This document shows positions 15,529 to 25,325 of a stretch of DNA of 64,000 bases, one piece after another. Numbering within the stretch: the stretch's first letter is position 1; each line of letters opens with the position of its first letter. The stretch covers positions 1-64,000 of the forward strand of contig JAGZUI010000005.1 of the NCBI GenBank assembly GCA_018380095.1, in the 5' to 3' direction. A program made the position numbers and the translations under genes. The stretch comes from Lancefieldella sp018380095 (GTDB lineage: Bacteria; Actinomycetota; Coriobacteriia; Coriobacteriales; Atopobiaceae). Below the pieces are notes generated by a model. That model saw nothing but the letters and a program-made list of their open reading frames with translations. It ran no database searches and was not told the origin of the DNA.

Positions 15529-16184
15529 TAGTTCACCGCGTTAACGTACGTCCAAACAACCGAATCGCCATCGTGCAGAACATATGCATCTGACGTGTAG
15601 TTAGGCTGAACACCGTTAACTGAATATACCCAACCGCTCTGTGGACCATGGTCACGCTCTGCAAGCCCATTAATAGCCGCAACGTACATACCAAACGACG
15701 TGCTACGTGCATTTACCCCGGCTCCACTTGCAAGCAACGCGTCATAGACTGACGTACCCTCTTGCACCTGGAGGTTGACAGTAAATGAAGACCCTTTGGC
15801 TGCAGAGCCGTCAACCGTAACACTTACAGAAAGCGCACTATTCTCTTTATGAGGAGCAGCTACAGCGTTTGTTGAGTTACCAGAGTTAGAAGGCTCCGAC
15901 GTTTTCTGATTAGAAGAATCCTGCGTTTTAGACGCATCAGCATTTGATTGAGCGTCTGAACTAGAGCTCCCTTGCGTCTGTGACGTCTGAGAGTCTGTTT
16001 GCGTGCCAGAAGTACCTGCTACCGTCTGACCTTGTGCGGTAGGAGCTTCTTGAGCAGAAGTGCTTGAAGCGGGCGTAAAGAAATACTGGACTAATGTCCA
16101 TGCAAAGAAAAGCATGAACACAAAAGATACTATTGATGCTGCCAAATAGAGAATCCGTTTGGATTCTCTTGTGAGCTTAACCAC
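15528..16184 (-). CDS. membrane-anchored DUF4430 (transcobalamin-like) protein
   Basis: The 218-residue protein has an N-terminal membrane anchor (about residues 11-33), a long Ser/Thr/Gln/Asn linker (about 38-112) and a C-terminal DUF4430 domain (about 115-217: VQEGTSVYDALLASG, YVAAINGLAERDHGPQSGWVYSVNG, HDGDSVVWTYVN). DUF4430 has the fold of the C-terminal domain of transcobalamin/intrinsic factor. Start GTG at 16184 overlaps the preceding stop (TAGTG). Between a surface DUF4430 protein and the ECF module, it probably captures the vitamin for the transporter at the membrane. Lack of a lipobox Cys means anchoring by the helix. Confidence 0.8.
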   Translation of the reverse strand: MVKLTRESKRILYLAASIVSFVFMLFFAWTLVQYFFTPASSTSAQEAPTAQGQTVAGTSGTQTDSQTSQTQGSSSSDAQSNADASKTQDSSNQKTSEPSNSGNSTNAVAAPHKENSALSVSVTVDGSAAKGSSFTVNLQVQEGTSVYDALLASGAGVNARSTSFGMYVAAINGLAERDHGPQSGWVYSVNGVQPNYTSDAYVLHDGDSVVWTYVNAVN

Positions 16185-19100
16185 TATCTCACCTGGCCTC
16201 GGCCATTGGAAACATGGTGAATTGCAGCAGTTTCTTTCTTAAGCAACACTACAAACACTGCAAGAACTGCACCAGAAGCAAAGAAACCAAAGACACTCAG
16301 AAGTGGAATGGTAGGCGCAGAGGACACCTGCTGTGGGGCAGCGGCTTGCTTATTTGAGTATTCAGTAGGTGGAAGCTGTTTATCGTCAGAGTTAGTGTCT
16401 GCAGTCTTGTTCTCAGATGGAGCCTTTGTAACCTCCTCACCAGCACTCGCAGCGGTGGTCGAGGAAGTTTCATGCGCAGCTGGAGATGAAGGATCTTGAG
16501 CTGGTACGTTTGTAGCTGTGGAATCTGTCCTGCTAAAAATGTCTCCAGATGGCTGGGTATTCTCGCCAGAAGGTTTCTGATTAATAAGCGAGAAAAGCGT
16601 GCCGGAGTCGTTGGTGTAGTAAAGATTGCCCTCAAAATCTGCAATGACCGACGATGTAGTGTAGTTCTGGTGATCTTTATCTGGAGTGTAAATCTGAGCT
16701 GCTCTGCTGGTGCCCAACTTGTATACCCATACGCCACCAGGTAGACCGTTTACCGTGAAATAGGCATAGGTACCGTTTTGCTGAACAGAAACAAGAGGAG
16801 TGCTCTGAGACTTACCCTTGCCAGCACGAGCCTGGTCAGTCACCGTAAAGGTGTCAAGAGAAATCACAGAGATAGTTCCATAGCCCTCAGCATCAACGCC
16901 GTTAACAAAGACGTTAGAACCGCTGATAGTTGGTGTAGAGGTAGACTCTGCTGCAAATTTGACTTGCTTCTCCTCAACAAGAGAAGAACCGTTTCTTCTA
17001 ATCAGGTGCAGCGTACCGTCATTTCTGGTTACAGCAAGATAGGTTCCATTACCGTTTTGATCAACGGAAACAGGAACAATACCTGCGCGAATTGGCGAGC
17101 CAAGGTTAAGCTCAGCCTCAATGGCACCGGTTGTACCGTTGATAAGCCTGACAGAGGAGGACTCGTCGCCAATCATAAAGTCAGAGCCAGAAGCCGCTGC
17201 GCCAGACCAGTAATAACCTGAAGGCTGACCAGAGGTTGCTCCAGGAATATTTGCAGGCTGTGCATTCTGCTTCCAGCGAAGTGCGCCAGTTGTAGCGTCA
17301 ACAGCAACCATGTAACCACCAGCTGCGTCAAATCCGCTCATCTTAGTAAACTCAGCCAAGATGGTGCCGTTATTAACCGTCAGGCTAGAAACAGATTGCA
17401 GCGCATTGGTGGTATCCAGCGGCTCTGTCTTCCAGATGCACTCCATAGTTGTTGCCGAGAATGCGGTAAGGCATCCATCATCGGTAGCAACAACAATCAT
17501 GCCATTAACGTACAGAGGACGTGCAAAGTACGAGACCTTGGAGCCAATCTGTGCCTCGGCAATAAGGTTACCTGTTGCAGCGTCAACTGCTTTGAGAGTA
17601 GAACCGCTTACGTAATAGACCGTATCATGAACAATGACCTGATCAGAAACAAATCCAGGTGTATTCTGAGTTCCTTCAGTCACACTCCAACGAAGAGCTG
17701 CAGAATTAATGGGGGTACTCTGCGTAGTAGTGGAACCGTTTCCGCTACCAAAACCGCTCCAAGATGCCTCGTAGTTAGGGTGCTCAGCAAATGGATTGAT
17801 GACCAACTCATGTTGAGGAGTTGGAATGGAGCTATCCTGACCACCATATGTCCAGGTAATGGTAGTGTTTTCGTCCAAGGTAACATTGTTTGCCATCTTG
17901 TCCGAAAGCTGACCGTTTACAAAGAACTGCCACCATTTATAGGCGCCATCTACCTGCGCTGTTGCAAGCGTAAGTCCCTGTGAAGGCGACGTAATAGAAG
18001 ACAAATAACCGCCTGCTGCATCATAGGTTAGGCCATTATTCTTCAGGTAGTCATACGTTACCTTGTCAGCAGTGGTACCCTTACGAACCTCAATAGTCTG
18101 AGTAGGAGCCCAGTGCTGAGGCTTACCGTCTTTATCAAGACCTACTACAGAAAGAGTGACGGAAACAAGCTGACTTGGATCTGGGTCTTCCTCTACAGGT
18201 CGAACGCCCTTCTCGCCTGCCACGGTAAAGGTAGCAGAGACCTTCTGATTAGTAAGGGCCTGGAACTGCTCATTATCTGGATACAAGCTTGCATAGCGAG
18301 AATAGCGTGCACTTGAAAGAAGTGCCGAAACCGTAACAGACGTGTTGTACTCAGGAGTCTGTGTGAGAACAAGATTCTCGTTCTGAATAATTGTTGGCTG
18401 AGAAGAGCTGTACGTGCGCGCCTGATCAGCAGGGCCCATGGGGTCGTATGTTGGGAACTCTGAAGGCACAATACCACTTGCGGTCTTATCGGTATTGTTA
18501 ACATCATAAGACCAGGTCAAAGAGCCGTCAGCAGCACGATAAAACTTATTTGGCGTGGCCAGAGACTCAGAAACGCTGTCTTGTTTATTCTGCTGACCAG
18601 AAGGAGTAGCAAGTGCATCCCAGAAATGAGCCTTAGACTCATTCATCAAAGCAAGCTCTGCATCAATATCAGCCTGATTAAGCGGGCTTACCGTAACCGT
18701 AAGAGTCTTAGAGACTGATACCTCAGGATTTTCTTTATCGGTAACGGTCAGAGTGATGTCTACCTGCTGCGCGGAAGCAGAAGGCAGAGGCTGGTACACC
18801 GTTCCCCTATAGCCATTGAACGTAATAGCAGCATTGGAGGAAGTGTACGTAAACTGATAGCGCTTTCCGTCTAAGCCAAAGTTCTTTGGCGTAGGCATCT
18901 GCAGGTCGTCTGTAACCGCCTGAGCATTAATGGAGTGATTGGTATACACATCTTTAATGCTTGATGCCGAGAAACGCCTGTTAATGCGTCTCAACAGATT
19001 ATTCTGTGCATCGGTAATAGCCGAAGGGTCCCCTGGAACCGTTATGGTAAAGGTTTTCTGATAGTTTGTCTGAGGAGCGTCGGAGCTGCTCAAAGAGACA

Positions 19101-19990
19101 TTTGCAGTCAGCGTGACCTGCTTGTCACGAATGCCGCGGGTAACTGTTGCCTTATAGGGCTCAGTGCCATATCCATCAATGCGAACGACAGAGGTATCTG
19201 AGCTAGTCCAAGTGACCTTAGACCATGAAAGTTGGTTTCCATCTGCAGAAACAAGCTTATGTGGAAGGGTAAAGTTTGAAGTTACTGAAGATTCATTCTG
19301 TCCTGCCGCGTATGATGGCGCAAGGTTTTGAGATACGTCAGCAAGTTGCGCCTGAGATTTTGCCTCATCCCAAGGGATTAAAACATTGCAGGTATATTGG
19401 ACGGTCTTTCCATCCTTGGAAAGTTCAAAGGTAACTTTTGCCTGGCGAAGAATAAGAGTGCTTCTCTGATTAGTAAAGCCAGCGGCGTCCATCCAGAAGT
19501 ACTCAATAGAACCATTAGTTGCAAAATCAGTAGAAATGCCTGCGTGAGCATATGAGGCTGTCGAAGACATCTGAACAGATGCCACTCTAACGTTAACCTC
19601 TCCAGCACCAATGCGACGCAGTTCTTCTGCAACCATAGTGTTGAGGTTAGTGTCTACACCATAGCGAGGTTTTGGCTTATAGAAGGAATTGGTCAGTGTT
19701 TCTACTGCCTGGTCCAGTGTTTTGTGTGGATAGTCAGTCTTATTAGTGGTTGCAGCAACGCCAGGACCTGTCTCTTCAGAGGTTGTGGCTGCGCTAGAAG
19801 TGGCGGCTACGGTACCAGAAACAGCTTCAGTACCAGAAGCGCTGTCATTAGCAGCAAGAGCAGTCTCTGTTGAGGTAGTTGCTGTAACAGTAGTGGTCAA
19901 CTCCCCCGCTGCTTCTGCAAATGCAGGAGCTGGTAAGAGCGCAAGCACTAAAAGTATGGAGAAAAGGCTATTGAGCGCCTTTTTAAACAT
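16184..19990 (-). CDS. large surface protein: Ig-like, DUF4430 and PQQ-propeller
   Basis: A 1268-residue exported protein. It has a signal peptide (about 1-26, ending APAFAEA), an Ala/Thr-rich stretch, atrophied bacterial Ig-like domains (about 200-440; PHKLVSADGNQLSWSKVTW and a second copy near PTPKNFGLDGKRYQF), a DUF4430 transcobalamin-like domain (about 605-715; GAYKWWQFFVNGQLSDKM), a PQQ-type beta-propeller (about 765-1135; repeated VDAATGNLIAE, VDATTGALRWK), a Ser/Thr/Pro linker and a C-terminal membrane helix with a basic tail. The ATG at 19990 has GGAAGGA upstream. It starts five bases after lgt and leads the DUF4430-ECF operon, so it is a plausible cell-surface corrinoid or ligand binder. 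Confidence 0.8.
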   Translation of the reverse strand: MFKKALNSLFSILLVLALLPAPAFAEAAGELTTTVTATTSTETALAANDSASGTEAVSGTVAATSSAATTSEETGPGVAATTNKTDYPHKTLDQAVETLTNSFYKPKPRYGVDTNLNTMVAEELRRIGAGEVNVRVASVQMSSTASYAHAGISTDFATNGSIEYFWMDAAGFTNQRSTLILRQAKVTFELSKDGKTVQYTCNVLIPWDEAKSQAQLADVSQNLAPSYAAGQNESSVTSNFTLPHKLVSADGNQLSWSKVTWTSSDTSVVRIDGYGTEPYKATVTRGIRDKQVTLTANVSLSSSDAPQTNYQKTFTITVPGDPSAITDAQNNLLRRINRRFSASSIKDVYTNHSINAQAVTDDLQMPTPKNFGLDGKRYQFTYTSSNAAITFNGYRGTVYQPLPSASAQQVDITLTVTDKENPEVSVSKTLTVTVSPLNQADIDAELALMNESKAHFWDALATPSGQQNKQDSVSESLATPNKFYRAADGSLTWSYDVNNTDKTASGIVPSEFPTYDPMGPADQARTYSSSQPTIIQNENLVLTQTPEYNTSVTVSALLSSARYSRYASLYPDNEQFQALTNQKVSATFTVAGEKGVRPVEEDPDPSQLVSVTLSVVGLDKDGKPQHWAPTQTIEVRKGTTADKVTYDYLKNNGLTYDAAGGYLSSITSPSQGLTLATAQVDGAYKWWQFFVNGQLSDKMANNVTLDENTTITWTYGGQDSSIPTPQHELVINPFAEHPNYEASWSGFGSGNGSTTTQSTPINSAALRWSVTEGTQNTPGFVSDQVIVHDTVYYVSGSTLKAVDAATGNLIAEAQIGSKVSYFARPLYVNGMIVVATDDGCLTAFSATTMECIWKTEPLDTTNALQSVSSLTVNNGTILAEFTKMSGFDAAGGYMVAVDATTGALRWKQNAQPANIPGATSGQPSGYYWSGAAASGSDFMIGDESSSVRLINGTTGAIEAELNLGSPIRAGIVPVSVDQNGNGTYLAVTRNDGTLHLIRRNGSSLVEEKQVKFAAESTSTPTISGSNVFVNGVDAEGYGTISVISLDTFTVTDQARAGKGKSQSTPLVSVQQNGTYAYFTVNGLPGGVWVYKLGTSRAAQIYTPDKDHQNYTTSSVIADFEGNLYYTNDSGTLFSLINQKPSGENTQPSGDIFSRTDSTATNVPAQDPSSPAAHETSSTTAASAGEEVTKAPSENKTADTNSDDKQLPPTEYSNKQAAAPQQVSSAPTIPLLSVFGFFASGAVLAVFVVLLKKETAAIHHVSNGRGQVR

Positions 19991-19994
19991 GCTT

Positions 19995-20810
19995 CTAATT
20001 CCTTCCAACTTGTGGTGAGTTTAGCCTTCTTGCCATAACAAGCACCACTATTCCAAGTACAACTAAAGGCAGACTGAGTAGCTGTCCCATGGTAATAAAG
20101 CTGCCAAAGAGATAGCCAAGCTGCTCGTCAGGAACACGGACAAATTCCACGACAAACCTAAAAATGCCATAGAGCATCAAAAACGTTCCAATGAACGTTC
20201 CTTGTGGACGAGGAGGATACTTCCTAGAAAGGACGTACAAAATGACAAACATCACAAGGCCCTCGAGAAGTGCTTCGTAGAGCTGAGAAGGGTGACGATA
20301 GACCGCTCCTCCCGTCTCAAACATAACTCCCCAAGGCAAATCTGTTGGCTTTCCCCAAAGCTCACCGTTAATGAAGTTTGCGCAGCGTCCAAAGAAAAGA
20401 CCAAGTGGTGCGCCAATAACTCCCAGGTCACAGATGGTAGGGATAGAAAGACCTGATGCCTTACAGACAATAGAGCCGCCAACAACAGCGCCTACAAGGC
20501 CACCGTGGAAGCTCATACCACCTTGACTTAAGGCAAATGCATCAAGTGGATGAGCCACGTAATAACCAGCGCCGTAGAAAATAACGTAGAACAGACGGGC
20601 GCCCACAATAACGCCAAACGAGATGCCTACCATCAAATTAAGCACGTCATCAAGGGTAACGTTAAGTTTCCAGCGCTGAGCAGTTCTGTACATAACTACG
20701 CCAGCAAGCACAAAGCCCACGAGATATGCCAGACCATACCACCTGATAGATAGCGGACCCAGTGAAAGCGCTACTGGGTTTAATGAATGATAAAAAGCAT
20801 CAAGCCACAC
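19995..20810 (-). CDS. lgt: prolipoprotein diacylglyceryl transferase
   Basis: A 271-residue Lgt with seven membrane helices. It shows the family blocks IRWYGLAYLVGF, GGMSFHGGLVGA (catalytic His region) and the signature GRCANFINGELWGKPTDLPW, then YRHPSQLYEALLEG. It moves diacylglycerol onto the lipobox Cys of prolipoproteins; several such lipoproteins are encoded in this window. The GTG at 20810 follows AGGA. It lies 21 bases after dcd and 5 bases before the surface-protein gene on the same strand, so they may be one transcript. Confidence 0.93.
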   Translation of the reverse strand: MWLDAFYHSLNPVALSLGPLSIRWYGLAYLVGFVLAGVVMYRTAQRWKLNVTLDDVLNLMVGISFGVIVGARLFYVIFYGAGYYVAHPLDAFALSQGGMSFHGGLVGAVVGGSIVCKASGLSIPTICDLGVIGAPLGLFFGRCANFINGELWGKPTDLPWGVMFETGGAVYRHPSQLYEALLEGLVMFVILYVLSRKYPPRPQGTFIGTFLMLYGIFRFVVEFVRVPDEQLGYLFGSFITMGQLLSLPLVVLGIVVLVMARRLNSPQVGRN

Positions 20811-20831
20811 AATACGTCCTACTTACTAAAA

Positions 20832-21389
20832 CTACTTTGAAAGAACATGCGAAGGAGTTGCACCACGCTGGCCCTGATAATGGCTACCAAGATCCTCGCA
20901 GCCATAAGGACGCTCAACAGGAGAACTCATGCGCTCAAAGGAAAGCTGACCAATCCTCATGCCAGGATGCAAAATGATTGGAAGGTTAGCAACGTTAGAA
21001 AGCTCCAGTGTGAGCTCTCCGTCCCAACCTGGATCAACATAGCCTGCAGTTGAGTGAATCATAAGGCCCAGGCGTCCCAGGGTGGACTTTCCTTCAAGCT
21101 TGCCAAGAATATCGTCAGGAATAGCAATGCGCTCAAGCGTAGTGCCAAGCGCAAACTGACCAGGATGAAGGACAAAAACCTCTCCCTCAGGAACATCAAT
21201 TGACTCAGTAAGACCCTCCTGAGCTACAAGTGGATCAATTGAGGTATGCGTAGAATTGCGGAAGATTCTAAAGTTTGAGCCAAGACATACGTCAACCGAT
21301 GCAGGCTGCACGTTTTTCTCGCATAAAGGCTCAATAACGATACGACCAGCTGCAATCTCTGCTTTAATGTCGCGATCAGAAAGAACCAC
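20832..21389 (-). CDS. dcd: dCTP deaminase (possibly bifunctional with dUTPase)
   Basis: The 185-residue protein is a trimeric dCTP deaminase/dUTPase-fold enzyme (VLSDRDIKAEI, VCLGSNFRIF, HPGQFALGTTLERIAIP, HSTAGYVDPGWDGELTLELSN, HPGMRIGQLSFERM). It turns dCTP into dUTP. The TLELSNVANLPI block is the form found in bifunctional Dcd-Dut enzymes that go on to dUMP, but this cannot be proved from the motif alone. I chose the GTG at 21389, five bases after AAGGTGG, rather than the ATG nine codons earlier. Confidence 0.88.
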   Translation of the reverse strand: MVLSDRDIKAEIAAGRIVIEPLCEKNVQPASVDVCLGSNFRIFRNSTHTSIDPLVAQEGLTESIDVPEGEVFVLHPGQFALGTTLERIAIPDDILGKLEGKSTLGRLGLMIHSTAGYVDPGWDGELTLELSNVANLPIILHPGMRIGQLSFERMSSPVERPYGCEDLGSHYQGQRGATPSHVLSK

Positions 21390-21454
21390 AACGTCCACCT
21401 TTCTTACGTCATACAAATGTATGGTCAGAAAACCTAGTTATCCGTTTATATAAA

Positions 21455-21492
21455 ATATCACGCCCTACACAATAATGTGCGGGACGTGATAT
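21455..21492 (-). terminator. hairpin between nifU-like gene and dcd
   Basis: ATATCACG (21455-21462) pairs with CGTGATAT (21485-21492), and the inner arms also pair partly (CC...CAC with GTG...GG). On the minus strand it is followed by ATTTTATAT, a weak U tract, so it probably ends the upstream minus-strand transcript. It could also be part of the dcd leader. Confidence 0.5.
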
Positions 21493-21620
21493 ATAAAATT
21501 TGTAAATACGCAGGTCAGTTATGGTTCTTCATAACTTCTCTGCATAAAAAACACGTTTATGCGTATGAAACTAACAACCGATAAGCGCCAAACGTTCACT
21601 TTTTAGTGCTGAGCGGCAAC

Positions 21621-21857
21621 TTACAGCATTGCAGGTTGAACGCGCTTAACGCCAGGAACATGCTCAATCAGGATGCGCTCAATACCCTCAGACATATCGT
21701 ATGCAGACATAGGGCAACCAGCACAAGAGCCGACCATCTCAAGGGTAACAGTACCGTCATCGCTTACATCGATAAGCTCAACGTCGCCGCCGTCGGTCTG
21801 AAGGCTCTGGCGAATAACATCAAGGGTTGCATTCAAAAGGTCACGATTAATGGCCAT
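21621..21857 (-). CDS. NifU C-terminal-like Fe-S scaffold protein
   Basis: A 78-residue single-domain Nfu protein. The two cysteines in VGSCAGCPMS form the CXXC that holds a [4Fe-4S] cluster between two subunits. Other family blocks are LDVIRQSLQTDGGDVELIDV and the ending VPGVKRV. It carries or delivers iron-sulfur clusters to targets. A TAGGAG ribosome site precedes the ATG. It follows the U32 peptidase-like gene by about 90 bases. Many U32 enzymes bind Fe-S, so co-location may be meaningful, but that is inference. Confidence 0.88.
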   Translation of the reverse strand: MAINRDLLNATLDVIRQSLQTDGGDVELIDVSDDGTVTLEMVGSCAGCPMSAYDMSEGIERILIEHVPGVKRVQPAML

Positions 21858-21946
21858 GTTTGCTCCTATTCAAACTCTTCAAGCGCGGATGCGCCCATAA
21901 CTTACAACAAGGGTATCCTACCCAAAATTCCAAACTTATTTCTGCA

Positions 21947-24577
21947 CTATCCAATTGGCGAGAAAAGATGTCCAACTGAAGCATCTTTCAGACGTGCAGG
22001 CAATGATGCACCCGACGCTGTCGCCGCAATCGCTGCAGCTACGCGAGAGGTAGCCTCTCTTGTCTGCTCCGTACTCAGAAGCGTTGCGTCCACCATAAAA
22101 CGCTTCACACCAGCAGAAAGCATCTCAGCCATCTCTGGCACGCCGTCAAAGAGCTTGGGGCTCCAAATCTTGGAGCGACCATGTCTGTCAGTCCTTACGG
22201 GCATGTAATCGTTATCAATACCTCTAAGCGTATGCTCCTCAAGGCGCAGCTTACAGGCATCGCAATCGTGGATACACTTGCCCGTAGACATCAAAATGCA
22301 GTGCTCAGTGGTCATGGTACGAATACGGCCGCTGACCATATAACCCACAGGAATCGAGGCGTTTCTCGCCATATGGCAGATCTCTTGAAGGGTAAGCTCG
22401 GAGTTGAGCCAGACGCCTTCTGCACCCATGTCGGCAAGTGCCTGTAAGGCGTAATCGTTGTGGACTGGAATGCACTCGCGCACCTCAGGGATGGCTCCGC
22501 GCTCAACGGCCAGCGCCAGCTCGGAGATGTTTCCCACGGCAATCGGCTTACCTGCTGCAACGTAGGGGTCCAGGCGCTTATGGTCAATCTCGCGACATAC
22601 CTCATCAAGCCATGGGGTCACCTTGGCGAGAAGATCCTCTGGCCACGAAATCTCTGCGAGCGCATCGCCTGTTGCATATAGACGATTTGCTCCCGCCTTG
22701 AGCGCAACACGTGCCTGCTCGGGAGTCTCAACTAGAACACAGACCTCTGCCTGCGGTGCATTTGTCTTTGCAGCCGTTTCATCAAAGGCAAAAAGCTTCT
22801 CTTTGTCCTGAGCTTCTCGCTCCTTTTGATAGGCAAGACGGGAAAGCGGAGTAATCTTCTGCTCGCGGTTCTGGTACTCCTCAAGAAGTGCGGCCTCGAG
22901 CTGCTCACATGCCGCAGCGCGGACCTTGTGGACAGCACTAAAGCTCATGCCGCACGTATCGTCCATCTGGACGTCAAAGCTTACGGCCTCAAACGGCGAG
23001 GTTCCCATGCGGCCAACGTGCTCAATAAGCTCGTCAGAAGTTACTGCCTTGGTGCGTGCCTCCTCCACCACAAAACCTTCAGCGGATGCGCTTGCAACGC
23101 CATCTGCCGTTGTAAGCACCACGGTGAAGGGCTGGCCAATGCGGGCAATAATAGCTACGTCAACAGCTCGTTTGCGAGGATATTCCAGTGAAGAGATCTG
23201 CTCAGCAGCTACGCGCGCAGCTTCAGAGCGGATAATGCGTACTGTAGAGCCGGTCTGCATAACGCGAGAAGTGCGAACCGTAACTGTCTGACCAGGCTCA
23301 ACGTCCGCAGGACAAAGAGCGGTCAGGAACTTGTCAGGCTCATCGAGCGGCCTAATTTCAAGCAAGTCATTCTTGCCAATAGGTGCGTGTGCAATAAGGT
23401 CAACATCTGCCTGCTTGTAGCGACGCAGCTTAACACGGCCACCATTAAGACCACTTTTACGCTCAAGAGCGTCCTCAAGCGGACGTCCGCCGGTGACCTC
23501 ACCAACAATCTCACCGCGGTTGTTGGAGCGCTCGTAGCTCATCATCTCGTTGCCAGCGGTGCCATGCAGGTACGCGTTAGTCAGGCCACGGTTAAACGAG
23601 CGTTTAAGCAAGCGGTGACGGCGTGCCACATCAGCCTGGTTATCCACGCCCTTCTCGGCAGCATCAATTGCTTGACGATACGAAGACACTACCGAGTACA
23701 CGTACTCAGGTGCCTTCATGCGGCCCTCAATCTTAAGTGAGCCTACGCCCGCCTCAATCATGTCAGGCACGTCATCAATAGTGCAGTAATCCTTGGGACA
23801 GAGCAGTCTATCAATGCCGCCCATCGAAACAACTTCGTGCTTAGAATTGAGCAACTCATACGGCAGGCGACACGGCTGAGCACAGGCTCCACGGTTAGCA
23901 GAGCGATCTCCGCGCATAGATGACATGTGACAGATGCCCGAATAGCAGAAACACAGGGCTCCGTGACCAAAACATTCCAGCTCAACGCCAAGCTTGGAAA
24001 TGGTAGAAATTTCTTCTTTCGTAAGCTCTCTGGACAGCGTCACGCGGCCTACGCCAAGCTTTTTACAGGCTGCAACACCACGCGTATCGTGGATGTTTGC
24101 CTGCGTTGAAACGTGACACTCAATCTCTGGCCAGGTCTTTCTTACCTGAGCCATAAGACCCCAGTCCTGAATGATAAAAGCATCAGCACCAAGAACCCAT
24201 GCACGGCGAATCAGGCGTAAAACCCGCTGCATCTCATCCCACTTAACAACAACGTTAACGGTGACGTACACGCGTGCGCCAGCTAGATGAGCCTGTCTGC
24301 ACGCACGCGCAAACGACTCGTCATCAAAGTTGTCCGCACCACGGCGAGCATTGAAGTTGTTGCCCAAGCCGCAGTAAATAGCATCAGCACCACCAGCAAG
24401 AGCTGCGGTAAATGGCGCTGGACCTCCCGCTGGGGCGAGAAGTTCCATCTGTGTTGCGCGAGGGAGTGGCTGAGTTGAGAGCTCCTTGTCAGAAGCTTCC
24501 TCTGTCCACTCCGCCTCGTTCATGCGATTTAGCTCGTGAGCTGTGGATTCTCGCTCACGACGATTACGTTCGTTCAT
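21947..24577 (-). CDS. peptidase U32-family protein (rRNA/tRNA hydroxylation type)
   Basis: An 876-residue member of the large U32 family with the DUF3656 C-terminal half. The U32 core, about residues 40-340, shows MELLAPAGGPAPFTAALAGGADAIYCG, VYVTVNVVVKWDEM and the cysteine-containing signature ECFGHGALCFCYSGICHMSS with CAQPCRLPYEL. Further cysteines occur near the end (CILMSTGKCIHDCDACKLRL), likely Fe-S ligands. E. coli relatives such as RlhA and TrhP hydroxylate rRNA or tRNA rather than cut proteins. A charged 40-residue N-terminal extension precedes the core; the true start could be later in the frame. AGGTACT before the ATG is a weak ribosome site. Confidence 0.8.
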   Translation of the reverse strand: MNERNRRERESTAHELNRMNEAEWTEEASDKELSTQPLPRATQMELLAPAGGPAPFTAALAGGADAIYCGLGNNFNARRGADNFDDESFARACRQAHLAGARVYVTVNVVVKWDEMQRVLRLIRRAWVLGADAFIIQDWGLMAQVRKTWPEIECHVSTQANIHDTRGVAACKKLGVGRVTLSRELTKEEISTISKLGVELECFGHGALCFCYSGICHMSSMRGDRSANRGACAQPCRLPYELLNSKHEVVSMGGIDRLLCPKDYCTIDDVPDMIEAGVGSLKIEGRMKAPEYVYSVVSSYRQAIDAAEKGVDNQADVARRHRLLKRSFNRGLTNAYLHGTAGNEMMSYERSNNRGEIVGEVTGGRPLEDALERKSGLNGGRVKLRRYKQADVDLIAHAPIGKNDLLEIRPLDEPDKFLTALCPADVEPGQTVTVRTSRVMQTGSTVRIIRSEAARVAAEQISSLEYPRKRAVDVAIIARIGQPFTVVLTTADGVASASAEGFVVEEARTKAVTSDELIEHVGRMGTSPFEAVSFDVQMDDTCGMSFSAVHKVRAAACEQLEAALLEEYQNREQKITPLSRLAYQKEREAQDKEKLFAFDETAAKTNAPQAEVCVLVETPEQARVALKAGANRLYATGDALAEISWPEDLLAKVTPWLDEVCREIDHKRLDPYVAAGKPIAVGNISELALAVERGAIPEVRECIPVHNDYALQALADMGAEGVWLNSELTLQEICHMARNASIPVGYMVSGRIRTMTTEHCILMSTGKCIHDCDACKLRLEEHTLRGIDNDYMPVRTDRHGRSKIWSPKLFDGVPEMAEMLSAGVKRFMVDATLLSTEQTREATSRVAAAIAATASGASLPARLKDASVGHLFSPIG

Positions 24578-24603
24578 AGTACCTAACTTGCCTTCAGCGC
24601 TTA

Positions 24604-25209
24604 CTACTTCTTAAGTGAAGAAAGTGCTGGATGAATCTTATCTTTGTCGGAAAGAATAACCTTTGCTGGATCTAAGGTCTTCTCGCCAAGAAATGCTGGC
24701 CACTCAATGCCAAGCTCTGGATCGTTCCACATGATGCCACCCTCATCACCTGGATGATAGATGTCATCGCACTTGTAGCAGAACTCCGCAGTCTCAGAGA
24801 GGACCAAAAAGCCGTGGGCAAATCCGCGAGGAACAAAGAACTGCCTGCGGTTCTCAGCGGACAAAACAACGCCTTCCCACTGACCCCAGGTTGGACTTCC
24901 CTCTCGCAGGTCAACGGCAACGTCAAAGACAGTGCCAGAGATTACGCGCACAAGCTTTGCCTGTGGATGCTCAATCTGGAAGTGAAGACCGCGGAGCACG
25001 CCCTGAACGGATGAGGACTGGTTGTCCTGTACAAACGAAGCGTCAATGCCGCCAGCAACAAAGTTTTCTTCACGGTAGGTCTCCATAAAGCCACCACGCG
25101 CATCACCGTACAGCTTTACGTCCACAACCTTTACACCTTCAATCGAGGTGTCATAAAACGTAAAATTGCCCGATTGAATAGGGTTTTTAAGCTCTTTTGG
25201 AAACTCCAT
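24604..25209 (-). CDS. rfbC: dTDP-4-dehydrorhamnose 3,5-epimerase
   Basis: A 201-residue cupin epimerase: ARGGFMETYREENF, the VLRGLHFQ catalytic-His block, VRVISGTVFDVAVDLREGSPTWGQW, VPRGFAHGFLVLSE and YHPGDEGGIMWNDPELGI. It catalyses the third step of dTDP-L-rhamnose synthesis. The other three rfb genes lie 8-11 kb away at 33397-36269, separated by phosphocholine and glycosyltransferase genes. The ATG at 25209 follows AAAGG by eight bases; a GTG three codons earlier is rejected. It is divergent from the GT2 gene at 25326. Confidence 0.92.
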   Translation of the reverse strand: MEFPKELKNPIQSGNFTFYDTSIEGVKVVDVKLYGDARGGFMETYREENFVAGGIDASFVQDNQSSSVQGVLRGLHFQIEHPQAKLVRVISGTVFDVAVDLREGSPTWGQWEGVVLSAENRRQFFVPRGFAHGFLVLSETAEFCYKCDDIYHPGDEGGIMWNDPELGIEWPAFLGEKTLDPAKVILSDKDKIHPALSSLKK

Positions 25210-25325
25210 AGCGTTCACCTTTCGATTTCTTTAGGTAATCTACTATATACGAGTCAAGATTAATTCAGCTTTTGAGCTATGATATTCATGCAGTTAACGT
25301 GTAATTTGCAATTCAAAGGATGCTC

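Noticed and set aside
20811..20831. Cobalamin riboswitch before the lgt-DUF4430-ECF operon
   Set aside because: The gap before lgt is 21 bases; neither it nor the gap before dcd shows the B12-box consensus.
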